Shown here: positions 31,156-42,800 of the stretch, piece after piece | Numbering within the stretch: the first letter of the stretch is position 1 | Layout: each line of letters starts with the position of its first letter | NCBI RefSeq assembly: GCF_902806685.2 | Contig: NC_048545.1 | Coordinates: forward strand, 7,737,852 to 7,801,851 | Length of the DNA: 64,000 nucleotides | Reading direction: 5' to 3' | From: Maniola hyperantus | Lineage: Eukaryota; Arthropoda; Insecta; Lepidoptera; Nymphalidae | The notes under the pieces: model-generated | Told to the model about the DNA's origin: nothing | What the model saw: only the letters and a program-made list of their open reading frames with translations | Databases searched by the model: none | Translations under genes and position numbers: made by a program

Positions 31156-31312
31156 AGTACACGACAGGTCCAGATGGTAATTGGGGTATGAGGCGGGGGG
31201 ACGCCCCGCACTTCCGCACGTCACTCCCGCTAGGGGTTAGCGCGGGGGCTGTGCGGGCGTGCGGAGCGTTCTCTCCCCAGTCCCCGATTACCATCTCGAC
31301 CTGTCAAGTACT
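31156..31312. repeat. GC-rich short TIR element, copy 3 (best preserved)
   Basis: 'agtacacgacaggtccagat' and 'atctcgacctgtcaagtact' are inverted ends. The centre 'ggttagcgcgggggctgtgc' matches copies at 1060 and 18158. No ORF. Confidence 0.82.
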
Positions 31313-31964
31313 TACTATATTATGTATACCTACCTGAGTAATTTGAAAGAATGGCTGGGCTTTGACTTTAGTCTTTACGAAACTATATTAAGAGTTCAAT
31401 GCTTACTTTTTGAGCGTTTAAGCTATCTATAGTTAGTAGATACAGTAGGTACAGTAAAGTAAGCTTGGAGATTTATCTTCGCAGACTCGCAATTTCCCAA
31501 ATGATCTCCCGCTCTCAGGTCGGAAAATGGCGCGGAAATATTTTGGCGGCATCAATAGATGCGATCGGGCGTGCTCGGTTTACGTCGGGTATTATATCCG
31601 CCATGAAGCTGTAATGTGGTGTGGCCAATGCGGGAAGATTTCCCCGATTTGGGGGGTTTATTGTTTGAAAAGCTTCTACCCAAAGAACCTTCAACATTAT
31701 TTAAGTAAGTATAAAAATAATACAAAAAAATTGGCAGTCAGTGGGGACTGCCAACAGAAGAAGCTAACTATGAAAGCAGTGGGCTTTTAATTTTTTTAAT
31801 TTTTTTTGAATTTGTTTATTAAACTCATTAACTTTTACACTAGTTTTTACATTTATTGGAACTCCGAGCACTATTAACACTGACGACGTGACGTGCCACG
31901 ACCTTGAAGTTTTTTCTCATCCCATAATTATGAAAAGTAAGTATATTTAACTTCTTACATAACT

Positions 31965-32415
31965 CTCATTGAACTCTCCAATTTTCCGGGATTAAAAGTA
32001 GCCTATATCCATTTACAGGATGCAAGCTATCTATCTACCAAATATATAATGCCTGTCATTTAATCCACGTAGAATTAGGTTTTAAAAACCCATGGAAACT
32101 GGTTTTCCTGGATATATAATAGTATAATAGTATTATAATCACAGCATATATAATAGTACTACCTCTATATCCATGCCCGGGATGCAAGCTATCTCTGTAA
32201 CAAACGTCAAAATGGGTGGCGGATGGAACGTGAAAAGCTAGCAGACACACAAACACACTTTCGCATTTATAATGTAACTAGCTTATGCTCGCGAATTCAT
32301 CCGCGTGGACTACACAAATTCAAACCCCTATTTCACCCCCTTAGGGGTTGAATTTTCAAAAATCCTTTCTTAGCAGATGCCTACGTCATATTTTTCCTTT
32401 TATATATTTAGATTA
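31965..32415 (+). repeat. Composite of TE fragments
   Basis: Two or three nested pieces: 'ccgggattaaaagtagccta', a repeated 'ccatgcccgggatgcaagct', then a second copy from 'gcttatgctcgcgaattcat' to 'ttccttttatatatttagat'. Confidence 0.7.
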
Positions 32416-32812
32416 GTAAATGGATAATATCACAGAGTAACGGCTAATATTTCAATCTACATAATAATCATAGTCATAAATAAACTCACAAATATATTAT
32501 CTACAGATAATATTAGTAATAATTCAGTTGTCACACACACAAGCATGTTGTGATGATACAGTCTTTAATCTAATTATTATTTACCGCGTGAAGTTGTGCT
32601 AGGTCCTTTCCACAATCCTTTTCACAATATTTCAATTTATTTTAGTTTAGAGTTGGCTTTTATTCGCCAAGGAGGTCGGGTAAATGGAATAAATGAGCTG
32701 GCAACATAATTACGCTTCGACTCAACTAGTCCCATACAAGTTGGATTGGGGCGCAGTATTCAAATCTCATTCGCGAGTGCGTGTCCCGCTGTTGTTAGGC
32801 TGTGTACCATTT

Positions 32813-32873
32813 ATCAGTGAGTGATTAGTGATAACGTGCCGGCATAGGCGGTATATCCTTGGAAAATAAAGAA
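32813..32873 (+). other. Probable 5' UTR exon of the small plus-strand gene
   Basis: An initiator-like TCAGT at 32813 and a clean donor AAAGAA|GTGAGT bracket about 60 bp without an ORF. It would splice to 33718. Inferred from the signals and position. Confidence 0.35.
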
Positions 32874-33289
32874 GTGAGTAGTTAGCATATAAATAAATAA
32901 TATGCGTTACGTATAGATATATTTACATGCAAAAAAATAAGGAGCATATATATTCCGTGTTTATGTGGTATATATGGATGTCCCCAGAATGGCCGCGTAA
33001 TAAACAAAAGGCTTGGCAATAAATATTAACTTCATATTTAACTCTTTAGATTAGATAGATTTTTTTTAGAATACATTCAAAGTAGATAAGCAACAAATGG
33101 GTATTATTTTTTATAGTAAGGTGCATATTTAAAAAAAAACATGAATACCTACCTACTTACTATGTTTAGATGATTTATGATAATTGATGATGTTAAATTA
33201 TTTTAGAATAGGTATAATTATTTCTTTATTGATAAGAACCGAGGAGAGAGTACAGTTGCACTTCGTTTACTTTTCTGTTAAAAGTTAAA

Positions 33290-33690
33290 ATTTGAATAAA
33301 GGGACCCTCATAAGATCACTTCATTGTTGTCCGTCTGTCGTGTCTGTCAAGAAAACCTATAGTAGGTACTTCCCGTTGACCTAGAATCATGAAATTTGGC
33401 AGGTAGGTAAGTCTCAGTAAGAACAATCCGAAAACGTTGAATTTGTGGTTACATCACAAAAAAATATGTGATAAACAAATAATTAGTAAGTATTTTCAAC
33501 ATTCAAAGTAAGATTAATAAATACGAAGTGGGGTATCATATGAAAGCGCTTTAAATACATTCTAAAACAGATGTTTTTTTAGTTCAGTTTTTGATTTGTC
33601 GTGCAAAATATCGAAAAAATACTCGGAATCCTCGGAAATTACGGAACCCTCGGTGTGCGAGTCTGACTCGTACTTGGCCGATTTTTTGTC
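33290..33690 (-). repeat. Interspersed repeat ('gagggttccgt' family), reverse
   Basis: From 'gggaccctcataagatcact' to 'cgagtctgactcgtacttgg'. It ends about 28 bp upstream of the acceptor at 33717. Confidence 0.78.
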
Positions 33691-33717
33691 ATAGAAGATA
33701 ATTATTTCGTTTTACAG

Positions 33718-33803
33718 GTGAAAACTGAAAACAAATATGGCGGACGTAAATAATTCGCCGTCTACCGAGGAAGAAAAGAAGCGAGTAGACAAGCACAACA
33801 CAG
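33718..33803 (+). CDS. Start exon of unrecognised small gene
   Basis: ATG at 33737 in context acaaatATGG; 22 codons, Glu/Lys/Arg-rich, then a canonical donor. Strong as a start exon; its downstream partner is less certain. Confidence 0.62.
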
Positions 33804-36800
33804 GTAAATCCTTATCTTCATTTGCAATATAAATGAGTCTTTATCGACTAATTAGTATTAGGGGTAGATACTAGATAACTACCCACATAAGCGATTAATC
33901 TGAGACAAAAATAATATTTTTAACTTTTCCGCACTCTTTAAATTTTCTTTCTCGCAAAGATATAAACTTTAGTAGTTAGGTAGGTACTACCTATGTATTT
34001 AAAAAACAGCCAGAAATTTTTGCATGGTTTGCATTTGTTTTGGTTTTTCGGATATTGAAATACAAAAAAGGGTCAAAATATTTTTTTCCATTGAAATATG
34101 TAACACATTGAGCAATGCTTAGAAAAATATCGTCCTTAAATTTTACATATTAGGTGGTAGTGGTAGTAAGATTAAATACCGGTTTACTGTCTTAAAAATT
34201 CTTAATTGCATTTATAGGTAGGTACATTAGATACAATATGGTGAACATTTATGATAAAGGTTTACTACCTACTCTACAATATTATGTTGTTGATATTAAA
34301 ATTATATTTTACTAGCATCTGCCCGCGGCTTCGCCCGCGTGGCCTACAGGAAACAAATGGCATTTTTTTTCAGAAACAAACATTATAATATAACATCAGG
34401 ACGCGCACCCTGCACCAGCACCGAATAACACACATACCGTTCCAACCCCCATTTCATCCCTTTAGGGGAAGGGGCGAGGGGGGGGGGGTCAATAGTTAAG
34501 TTAATAACATCAATAATTAAAATAATTAATCAATTTCATCCTCTATTTTTTATGGGCAAATTTTCCAAAAATCCTGAAACACGTATTTCTTCATTTGTGA
34601 CCAAATACCAATTTTCATGCAAATAACTTGAAAAATGACGGACTTTCATACAAACTTCCATCCCCCATTTAACCCACTTAGGGGTGGAATTTCGAAAAAT
34701 CCTTTCTTAGTGGATACCTACTCTTTACAAAGAATAGACCCTCCCAATTTCATCTCTCTAGGACCAGTGGTTTAGGCTGTGCGTTGATATATATGTCAGT
34801 CAGTCAGGACTTTGAATTTTATATATATATATATTGGAGGGTCGATATTGAAAGAGTTCTTACTGTCTGTAGACACCGTGAAAAGAAACGTATGAGCTTT
34901 ACTCTACGGAAGGTAGCCATCTTTATTTTAGTTGTCAGAGTTGGACTTTGACACGCACGCATTTGTCATTGTTCAAAATTCTCTCTCGCGTTAAATTAAT
35001 TAAGTATCAGATTATAGCTTAGCTAATCTTTATTATTTGAGATAGGTAGGTAGTTTCTTAATCGTGATATTTAATTCGGTGATTGTGATATAGTTAGAAC
35101 AGTAATTGTTCGATGCTAATGTACGTTGTGTTAAATCGTAACATCTAGTGCCATCCGGTGACTTTGCCTGCAAAGCACTATTAATAATGTTCGCGTAGTT
35201 GTTTGACGAATATGGAATACTAATTATTGGTGAATATTAGAGTAGTTCGTGAGTTAACGTTTGGCTCAGTGGATAGATTATTATAAGGACATCCGTTAAG
35301 GTTATTTCTGCAGACGCTAGTGATTTAGAGTGTAATATTGGAGATATACCGGCAGTTGAGATAATGATTAGTTTGAAGTGATAGTTTAGTGTGATAGTAA
35401 CTTGAAGTTAACTTTGATAGTAGGTACCCGCTTTAGAATCGTATAACCCGGTTGGTAAAGAATCATTGATGACTCTCGTGTAATGTTGAAATGGATTAGA
35501 CAATGAGTTGCCCATGAGATCGAATAGCTTACATTCTACCTGGTTTCTGTTGTGATCGCTTATTTGGGTGGATAGTAGTCGTGGCGCGTGTGGCGCACGA
35601 TGCTATGGTGTTCTGTATGCAGATGTGCACAGAGTGGAGAAGGTAGAGCTATTGCGATATTCTGAATTAGTAATGAGAAGTCAATTATAAGATCTGGTTT
35701 AGATCGTAAGAGAGTCGATGCAATGATCCTTTTAAGAGCGTTCATGAAGTTGTGATTGATTACCTTGAGATGATTAGATAACGGAGTAGGTCGTGACTTG
35801 ATTGAGAGGTTGCAATAGCAATTGCGCCCTAATCACACGATGTAGTGTTTAGCTTAGGTTAGCTAGTTTAGAGTGAGGTGAGGGGTCGCTGTGAGGGGTG
35901 GTTGGAGGCGACCATAGGTAGGGTTAGGTTAGGGTGATCTGGTTGTGTTACGTTGATGGTTTCCATGTGCGATACGTTACTGAGAACTATTTGTAAAGAA
36001 CATGGATTAAAGTACCTACTTATTAATTACTACCTTCTGATGTCGGCTAAAGATGAATAATAATTATCAGCCATCCTCCTGTTCTCCGACATCAGAAGTG
36101 GGATACACGATTTATGCCCACATTTTCGAAAATCATTGCAACACTAGCTTTGTTTAAAAAAAAAAAAAAAAAAAAGTTACAAGATTTTTTTTTTTTTTTA
36201 ATTTATTTGTGCAAGACATGTTTTCAATTTTAATACCCACACCTGGTCTTTCTTGAAAAGCTTGATTTACTTTTGTGTGTTTTGAATAAAAAGAGAAAGA
36301 AAAAAGGATTATTTTGTGTAGAGATGCGCTAAGGAGTGGTGAAAGTGGCCGTGATTTAATGGAGTTAAACTCAAATCATTTATTCAAAATAGTTAAGTTT
36401 AGTTAATTTACAATTTTGACTGTCAGTTGTAGGAGTTATGTGGTATGGTGGTGATGGTGAATTGCGTAAGCTTGGAGCTAAGGCTACGAGGGTTCCAAAC
36501 TACTTGGTTTCCTTACTAAATGGTTATAGCATTGGGAGTGTGATGTCCCAGCACGGTTGTCATCTAATTTAATAGCTAGTGGTCTGATGTTTTCAGCTGC
36601 TGAGATTGACTATTTAGCACTCTCAGATCATGATGCTACTTGGGCATTGGCAGTAAGGGTTGAAAAAAAAGTGCGATATAGGTCTGCATGGTCTTAATGT
36701 GGGAGGGACTACAACGGGGATAATACGAAATAATTTTATTCATGAAATTTATCTTGTCCCTTACATTTTCGAATATTCGGAAAGCGTCGGCGAGGCATTT

Positions 36801-39800
36801 GATTCCTTTCATGATGTCGTATAACTTTTCTATGTGCTGTGTTTACCCTCTAAGAAGGTGAAAATGGATAATTGTAATAATAAAACGGTATGGTTGACTG
36901 AAGGGATTTTTGGTATAATAGAGTCACGGAGTGACACTGAAGCTGGGCTAAGATGAGATGAGGACTGGCTCTGTAGAGGAGTGCGCTATTCGCCTATGCA
37001 GTGTATTTGCAGACATAGTGAATCAGTCGTTTGAATAAGGGGTTTTCCCTAGCAACTTAAAAATTTCTATAGTTACCATTCCTGTAGCCCGTGTTCAAAA
37101 AAAAAAAAAGGCGATTGATGTGGCACCGTCCTATAACATTGGTGCCAATATTAGCGGGAATGATTGGAAAGGTAATGGTGAAACGTCTCAAAAAAATTCA
37201 ATGCCAATGGTGTGCTCGTGGATGAACGATTTGGTTTTTGCAATGACAGCTCCACTGTCGAGGATTGTTTCTGTTTAAGTGGAATAGATAATGATAGCCT
37301 GAATGACAGGGTACCTATTGCTATTATTTTTCTGGATGTGACTAAGGCTTTTGACTTTGTGAATCATAAAATATTATTGGATAAATTAGATGGATATGGT
37401 GTTGCAAGAAGAGCTTATGAATGGATAGAGTCGTATTTGAATGGACTGAAAATGTGCGCTGGGATTGCTAGAATGAAAAATAATACCAAAGGGTGTACGA
37501 ATCTCCACTGGAATGTGATAAGCGAGGGGTACCTCAGAGTGTATGGTATGTGTGGTGTATTAGAATCCTTCCGTTTGAACTGACTTCAAAAACGGAGGAG
37601 GTTTTTAAATTCGCCGGAATATTTGTTTTCTTTTTGTAACTTGTATTGGTGACATTACGATAGCGACCATTGTTCGTTGTGTATTGTTTGCAGATGATAG
37701 AATAATGTTGAAGGAACGTAGGAATGGGAATTGAACGGCGCTTTGGAGGATAATTAATTGAATTAGTAATAATGACTTGGAAGTGCGCTTAAATAAAACT
37801 AAAATGATGCAGTTCATGATCATGCGACGATGGAGAGGGTTGATGAGTTAAAGTTTTTGGGAATAATTTGCGACAAGAACTCTAATTTGAGGGTGCACAT
37901 TAGGTGTGTGTGCTGAATTGGACGAATTTGTGTATGCGTGGGGGTCCTTCCACTGTGATGTATGAGCATAGAGGATATGGGCGTATTTATTAGGAGATGT
38001 CAAAAATATTTCCAACGAGATTATGAGGTAAGGATGAGTGGGTCGGTTGGATGCACGCACGAGATATGCATTTCAGAATGTCACAGTGGTACATGCATTA
38101 AAAGCGTTTGCGCTATGGCTGTAAAAAAAAAAAATGAACATTAAGCTGCTGATTGACCTCAAAAGGATGAGTTTGGATGTGTATAAGGAAGAGCTTAGTG
38201 AATTGCTTTTGGAAAAGTGCTATTGCGACGTTAAAGAATATTTGATTTATAAAAATGGGTTGTCTAAACGGCGAGGTGGCCATTTAGATGATAAACGGCG
38301 AGGTGGCTGTTTTGAAAAAAAAGGGAGTTGTCTAAAAGGCGAGGTGGCCATTTAGATGATAAACGGCGAGGTGGCTGTTCCGATAATGGATGGACGGCGG
38401 CGTGGCCGTTTCAGCTGAGGGGAGTTAGCTTGGTGTATAGTGTGGTGGGTATTTGGAACAGGTGATAGGATCAGTAGCGGGGTACTGCTGGAGTTCGGGT
38501 TTTATGAGACATAATTATGAGCGGTGAGTCTATTATGGCAAATGGTGCAGTGTGTTTTAGAAGTTGCTACTATGGATAAAGTTGGGCTATGCTTTGGTTG
38601 TGTCATGCTTGTTTTATTTGTAATGGTTGTGATATGCATGCTTTAGAATATGTGGTTTGTGTGCTTGTGCTGATTGTCAGGATGAACGAGCGGATGTTCT
38701 GACGTTTATAAAATGTTTGTGCTTGATACATACTAGCGCCCGAGGACGGTCGCATGTCAGAATGGCCGTATTGGAGGGTCGATATTGAAAGAGTTCTTAC
38801 TGTCTGTAGACACCGTGAAAAGAAACGTATGAGCTTTACTCTACGGAAGGTAGCCATCTTTATTTTAGTTGTCAGAGTTGGACTTTGACACGCACGCATT
38901 TGTCATTGTTCAAAATTCTCTCTCGCGTTAAATTAATTAAGTATCAGATTATAGCTTAGCTAATCTTTATTATTTGAGATAGGTAGGTAGTTTCTTAATC
39001 GTGATATTTAATTCGGTGATTGTGATATAGTTAGAACAGTAATTGTTCGATGCTAATGTACGTTGTGTTAAATCGTAACATCTAGTGCCATCCGGTGACT
39101 TTGCCTGCAAAGCACTATTAATAATGTTCGCGTAGTTGTTTGACGAATATGGAATACTAATTATTGGTGAATATTAGAGTAGTTCGTGAGTTAACGTTTG
39201 GCTCAGTGGATAGATTATTATAAGGACATCCGTTAAGGTTATTTCTGCAGACGCTAGTGATTTAGAGTGTAATATTGGAGATATACCGGCAGTTGAGATA
39301 ATGATTAGTTTGAAGTGATAGTTTAGTGTGATAGTAACTTGAAGTTAACTTTGATAGTAGGTACCCGCTTTAGAATCGTATAACCCGGTTGGTAAAGAAT
39401 CATTGATGACTCTCGTGTAATGTTGAAATGGATTAGACAATGAGTTGCCCATGAGATCGAATAGCTTACATTCTACCTGGTTTCTGTTGTGATCGCTTAT
39501 TTGGGTGGATAGTAGTCGTGGCGCGTGTGGCGCACGATGCTATGGTGTTCTGTATGCAGATGTGCACAGAGTGGAGAAGGTAGAGCTATTGCGATATTCT
39601 GAATTAGTAATGAGAAGTCAATTATAAGATCTGGTTTAGATCGTAAGAGAGTCGATGCAATGATCCTTTTAAGAGCGTTCATGAAGTTGTGATTGATTAC
39701 CTTGAGATGAGTAGATAACGGAGTAGGTCGTGACTTGATTGAGAGGTTGCAATAGCAATTGCGCCCTAATCACACGATGTAGTGTTTAGCTTAGGTTAGC

Positions 39801-42800
39801 TAGTTTAGAGTGAGGTGAGGGGTCGCTGTGAGGGGTGGTTGGAGGCGACCATAGGTAGGGTTAGGTTAGGGTGATCTGGTTGTGTTACGTTGATGGTTTC
39901 CATGTGCGATACGTTACTGAGAACTATTTGTAAAGAACATGGATTAAAGTACCTACTTATTAATTACTACCTTCTGATGTCGGCTAAAGATGAATAATAA
40001 TTATCAGCCATCCTCCTGTTCTCCGACATCAGAAGTGGGATACACGATTTATGCCCACATTTTCGAAAATCATTGCAACACTAGCTTTGTTTAAAAAAAA
40101 AAAAAAAAAAAAAGTTACAAGATTTTTTTTTTTTTTTAATTTATTTGTGCAAGACATGTTTTCAATTTTAATACCCACACCTGGTCTTTCTTGAAAAGCT
40201 TGATTTACTTTTGTGTGTTTTGAATAAAAAGAGAAAGAAAAAAGGATTATTTTGTGTAGAGATGCGCTAAGGAGTGGTGAAAGTGGCCGTGATTTAATGG
40301 AGTTAAACTCAAATCATTTATTCAAAATAGTTAAGTTTAGTTAATTTACAATTTTGACTGTCAGTTGTAGGAGTTATGTGGTATGGTGGTGATGGTGAAT
40401 TGCGTAAGCTTGGAGCTAAGGCTACGAGGGTTCCAAACTACTTGGTTTCCTTACTAAATGGTTATAGCATTGGGAGTGTGATGTCCCAGCACGGTTGTCA
40501 TCTAATTTAATAGCTAGTGGTCTGATGTTTTCAGCTGCTGAGATTGACTATTTAGCACTCTCAGATCATGATGCTACTTGGGCATTGGCAGTAAGGGTTG
40601 AAAAAAAAAGTGCGATATAGGTCTGCATGGTCTTAATGTGGGAGGGACTACAACGGGGATAATACGAAATAATTTTATTCATGAAATTTATCTTGTCCCT
40701 TACATTTTCGAATATTCGGAAAGCGTCGGCGAGGCATTTGATTCCTTTCATGATGTCGTATAACTTTTCTATGTGCTGTGTTTACCCTCTAAGAAGGTGA
40801 AAATGGATAATTGTAATAATAAAACGGTATGGTTGACTGAAGGGATTTTTGGTATAATAGAGTCACGGAGTGACACTGAAGCTGGGCTAAGATGAGATGA
40901 GGACTGGCTCTGTAGAGGAGTGCGCTATTCGCCTATGCAGTGTATTTGCAGACATAGTGAATCAGTCGTTTGAATAAGGGGTTTTCCCTAGCAACTTAAA
41001 AATTTCTATAGTTACCATTCCTGTAGCCCGTGTTCAAAAAAAAAAAAAGGCGATTGATGTGGCACCGTCCTATAACATTGGTGCCAATATTAGCGGGAAT
41101 GATTGGAAAGGTAATGGTGAAACGTCTCAAAAAAATTCAATGCCAATGGTGTGCTCGTGGATGAACGATTTGGTTTTTGCAATGACAGCTCCACTGTCGA
41201 GGATTGTTTCTGTTTAAGTGGAATAGATAATGATAGCCTGAATGACAGGGTACCTATTGCTATTATTTTTCTGGATGTGACTAAGGCTTTTGACTTTGTG
41301 AATCATAAAATATTATTGGATAAATTAGATGGATATGGTGTTGCAAGAAGAGCTTATGAATGGATAGAGTCGTATTTGAATGGACTGAAAATGTGCGCTG
41401 GGATTGCTAGAATGAAAAATAATACCAAAGGGTGTACGAATCTCCACTGGAATGTGATAAGCGAGGGGTACCTCAGAGTGTATGGTATGTGTGGTGTATT
41501 AGAATCCTTCCGTTTGAACTGACTTCAAAAACGGAGGAGGTTTTTAAATTCGCCGGAATATTTGTTTTCTTTTTGTAACTTGTATTGGTGACATTACGAT
41601 AGCGACCATTGTTCGTTGTGTATTGTTTGCAGATGATAGAATAATGTTGAAGGAACGTAGGAATGGGAATTGAACGGCGCTTTGGAGGATAATTAATTGA
41701 ATTAGTAATAATGACTTGGAAGTGCGCTTAAATAAAACTAAAATGATGCAGTTCATGATCATGCGACGATGGAGAGGGTTGATGAGTTAAAGTTTTTGGG
41801 AATAATTTGCGACAAGAACTCTAATTTGAGGGTGCACATTAGGTGTGTGTGCTGAATTGGACGAATTTGTGTATGCGTGGGGGTCCTTCCACTGTGATGT
41901 ATGAGCATAGAGGATATGGGCGTATTTATTAGGAGATGTCAAAAATATTTCCAACGAGATTATGAGGTAAGGATGAGTGGGTCGGTTGGATGCACGCACG
42001 AGATATGCATTTCAGAATGTCACAGTGGTACATGCATTAAAAGCGTTTGCGCTATGGCTGTAAAAAAAAAAAATGAACATTAAGCTGCTGATTGACCTCA
42101 AAAGGATGAGTTTGGATGTGTATAAGGAAGAGCTTAGTGAATTGCTTTTGGAAAAGTGCTATTGCGACGTTAAAGAATATTTGATTTATAAAAATGGGTT
42201 GTCTAAACGGCGAGGTGGCCATTTAGATGATAAACGGCGAGGTGGCTGTTTTGAAAAAAAAGGGAGTTGTCTAAAAGGCGAGGTGGCCATTTAGATGATA
42301 AACGGCGAGGTGGCTGTTCCGATAATGGATGGACGGCGGCGTGGCCGTTTCAGCTGAGGGGAGTTAGCTTGGTGTATAGTGTGGTGGGTATTTGGAACAG
42401 GTGATAGGATCAGTAGCGGGGTACTGCTGGAGTTCGGGTTTTATGAGACATAATTATGAGCGGTGAGTCTATTATGGCAAATGGTGCAGTGTGTTTTAGA
42501 AGTTGCTACTATGGATAAAGTTGGGCTATGCTTTGGTTGTGTCATGCTTGTTTTATTTGTAATGGTTGTGATATGCATGCTTTAGAATATGTGGTTTGTG
42601 TGCTTGTGCTGATTGTCAGGATGAACGAGCGGATGTTCTGACGTTTATAAAATGTTTGTGCTTGATACATACTAGCGCCCGAGGACGGTCGCATGTCAGA
42701 ATGGCCGTATTGGAGGGTCGATATTGAAAGAGTTCTTACTGTCTGTAGACACCGTGAAAAGAAACGTATGAGCTTTACTCTACGGAAGGTAGCCATCTTT

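Larger units (their letters stand above)
30300..32810. other. Intergenic, Mlc1 to the next plus-strand gene
   Basis: AT-rich with TEs at 31063-31140 (short 'agaat' run plus a dispersed repeat), 31156-31312 and 31965-32415. An ORF at 31527-31790 (MARKYFGGINRCDRACSVYV, with WCGQCG) is the only coding-like piece. It has no recognised relative and may be TE-derived. Confidence 0.5.

Noticed and set aside
35560..35745. Minus-strand 61-residue ORF repeated three times in the array
   Set aside because: Identical copies simply follow the array; no motif or start context supports coding.
35915..35940. Telomeric TTAGG array
   Set aside because: Only two or three imperfect units; not a telomere repeat tract.
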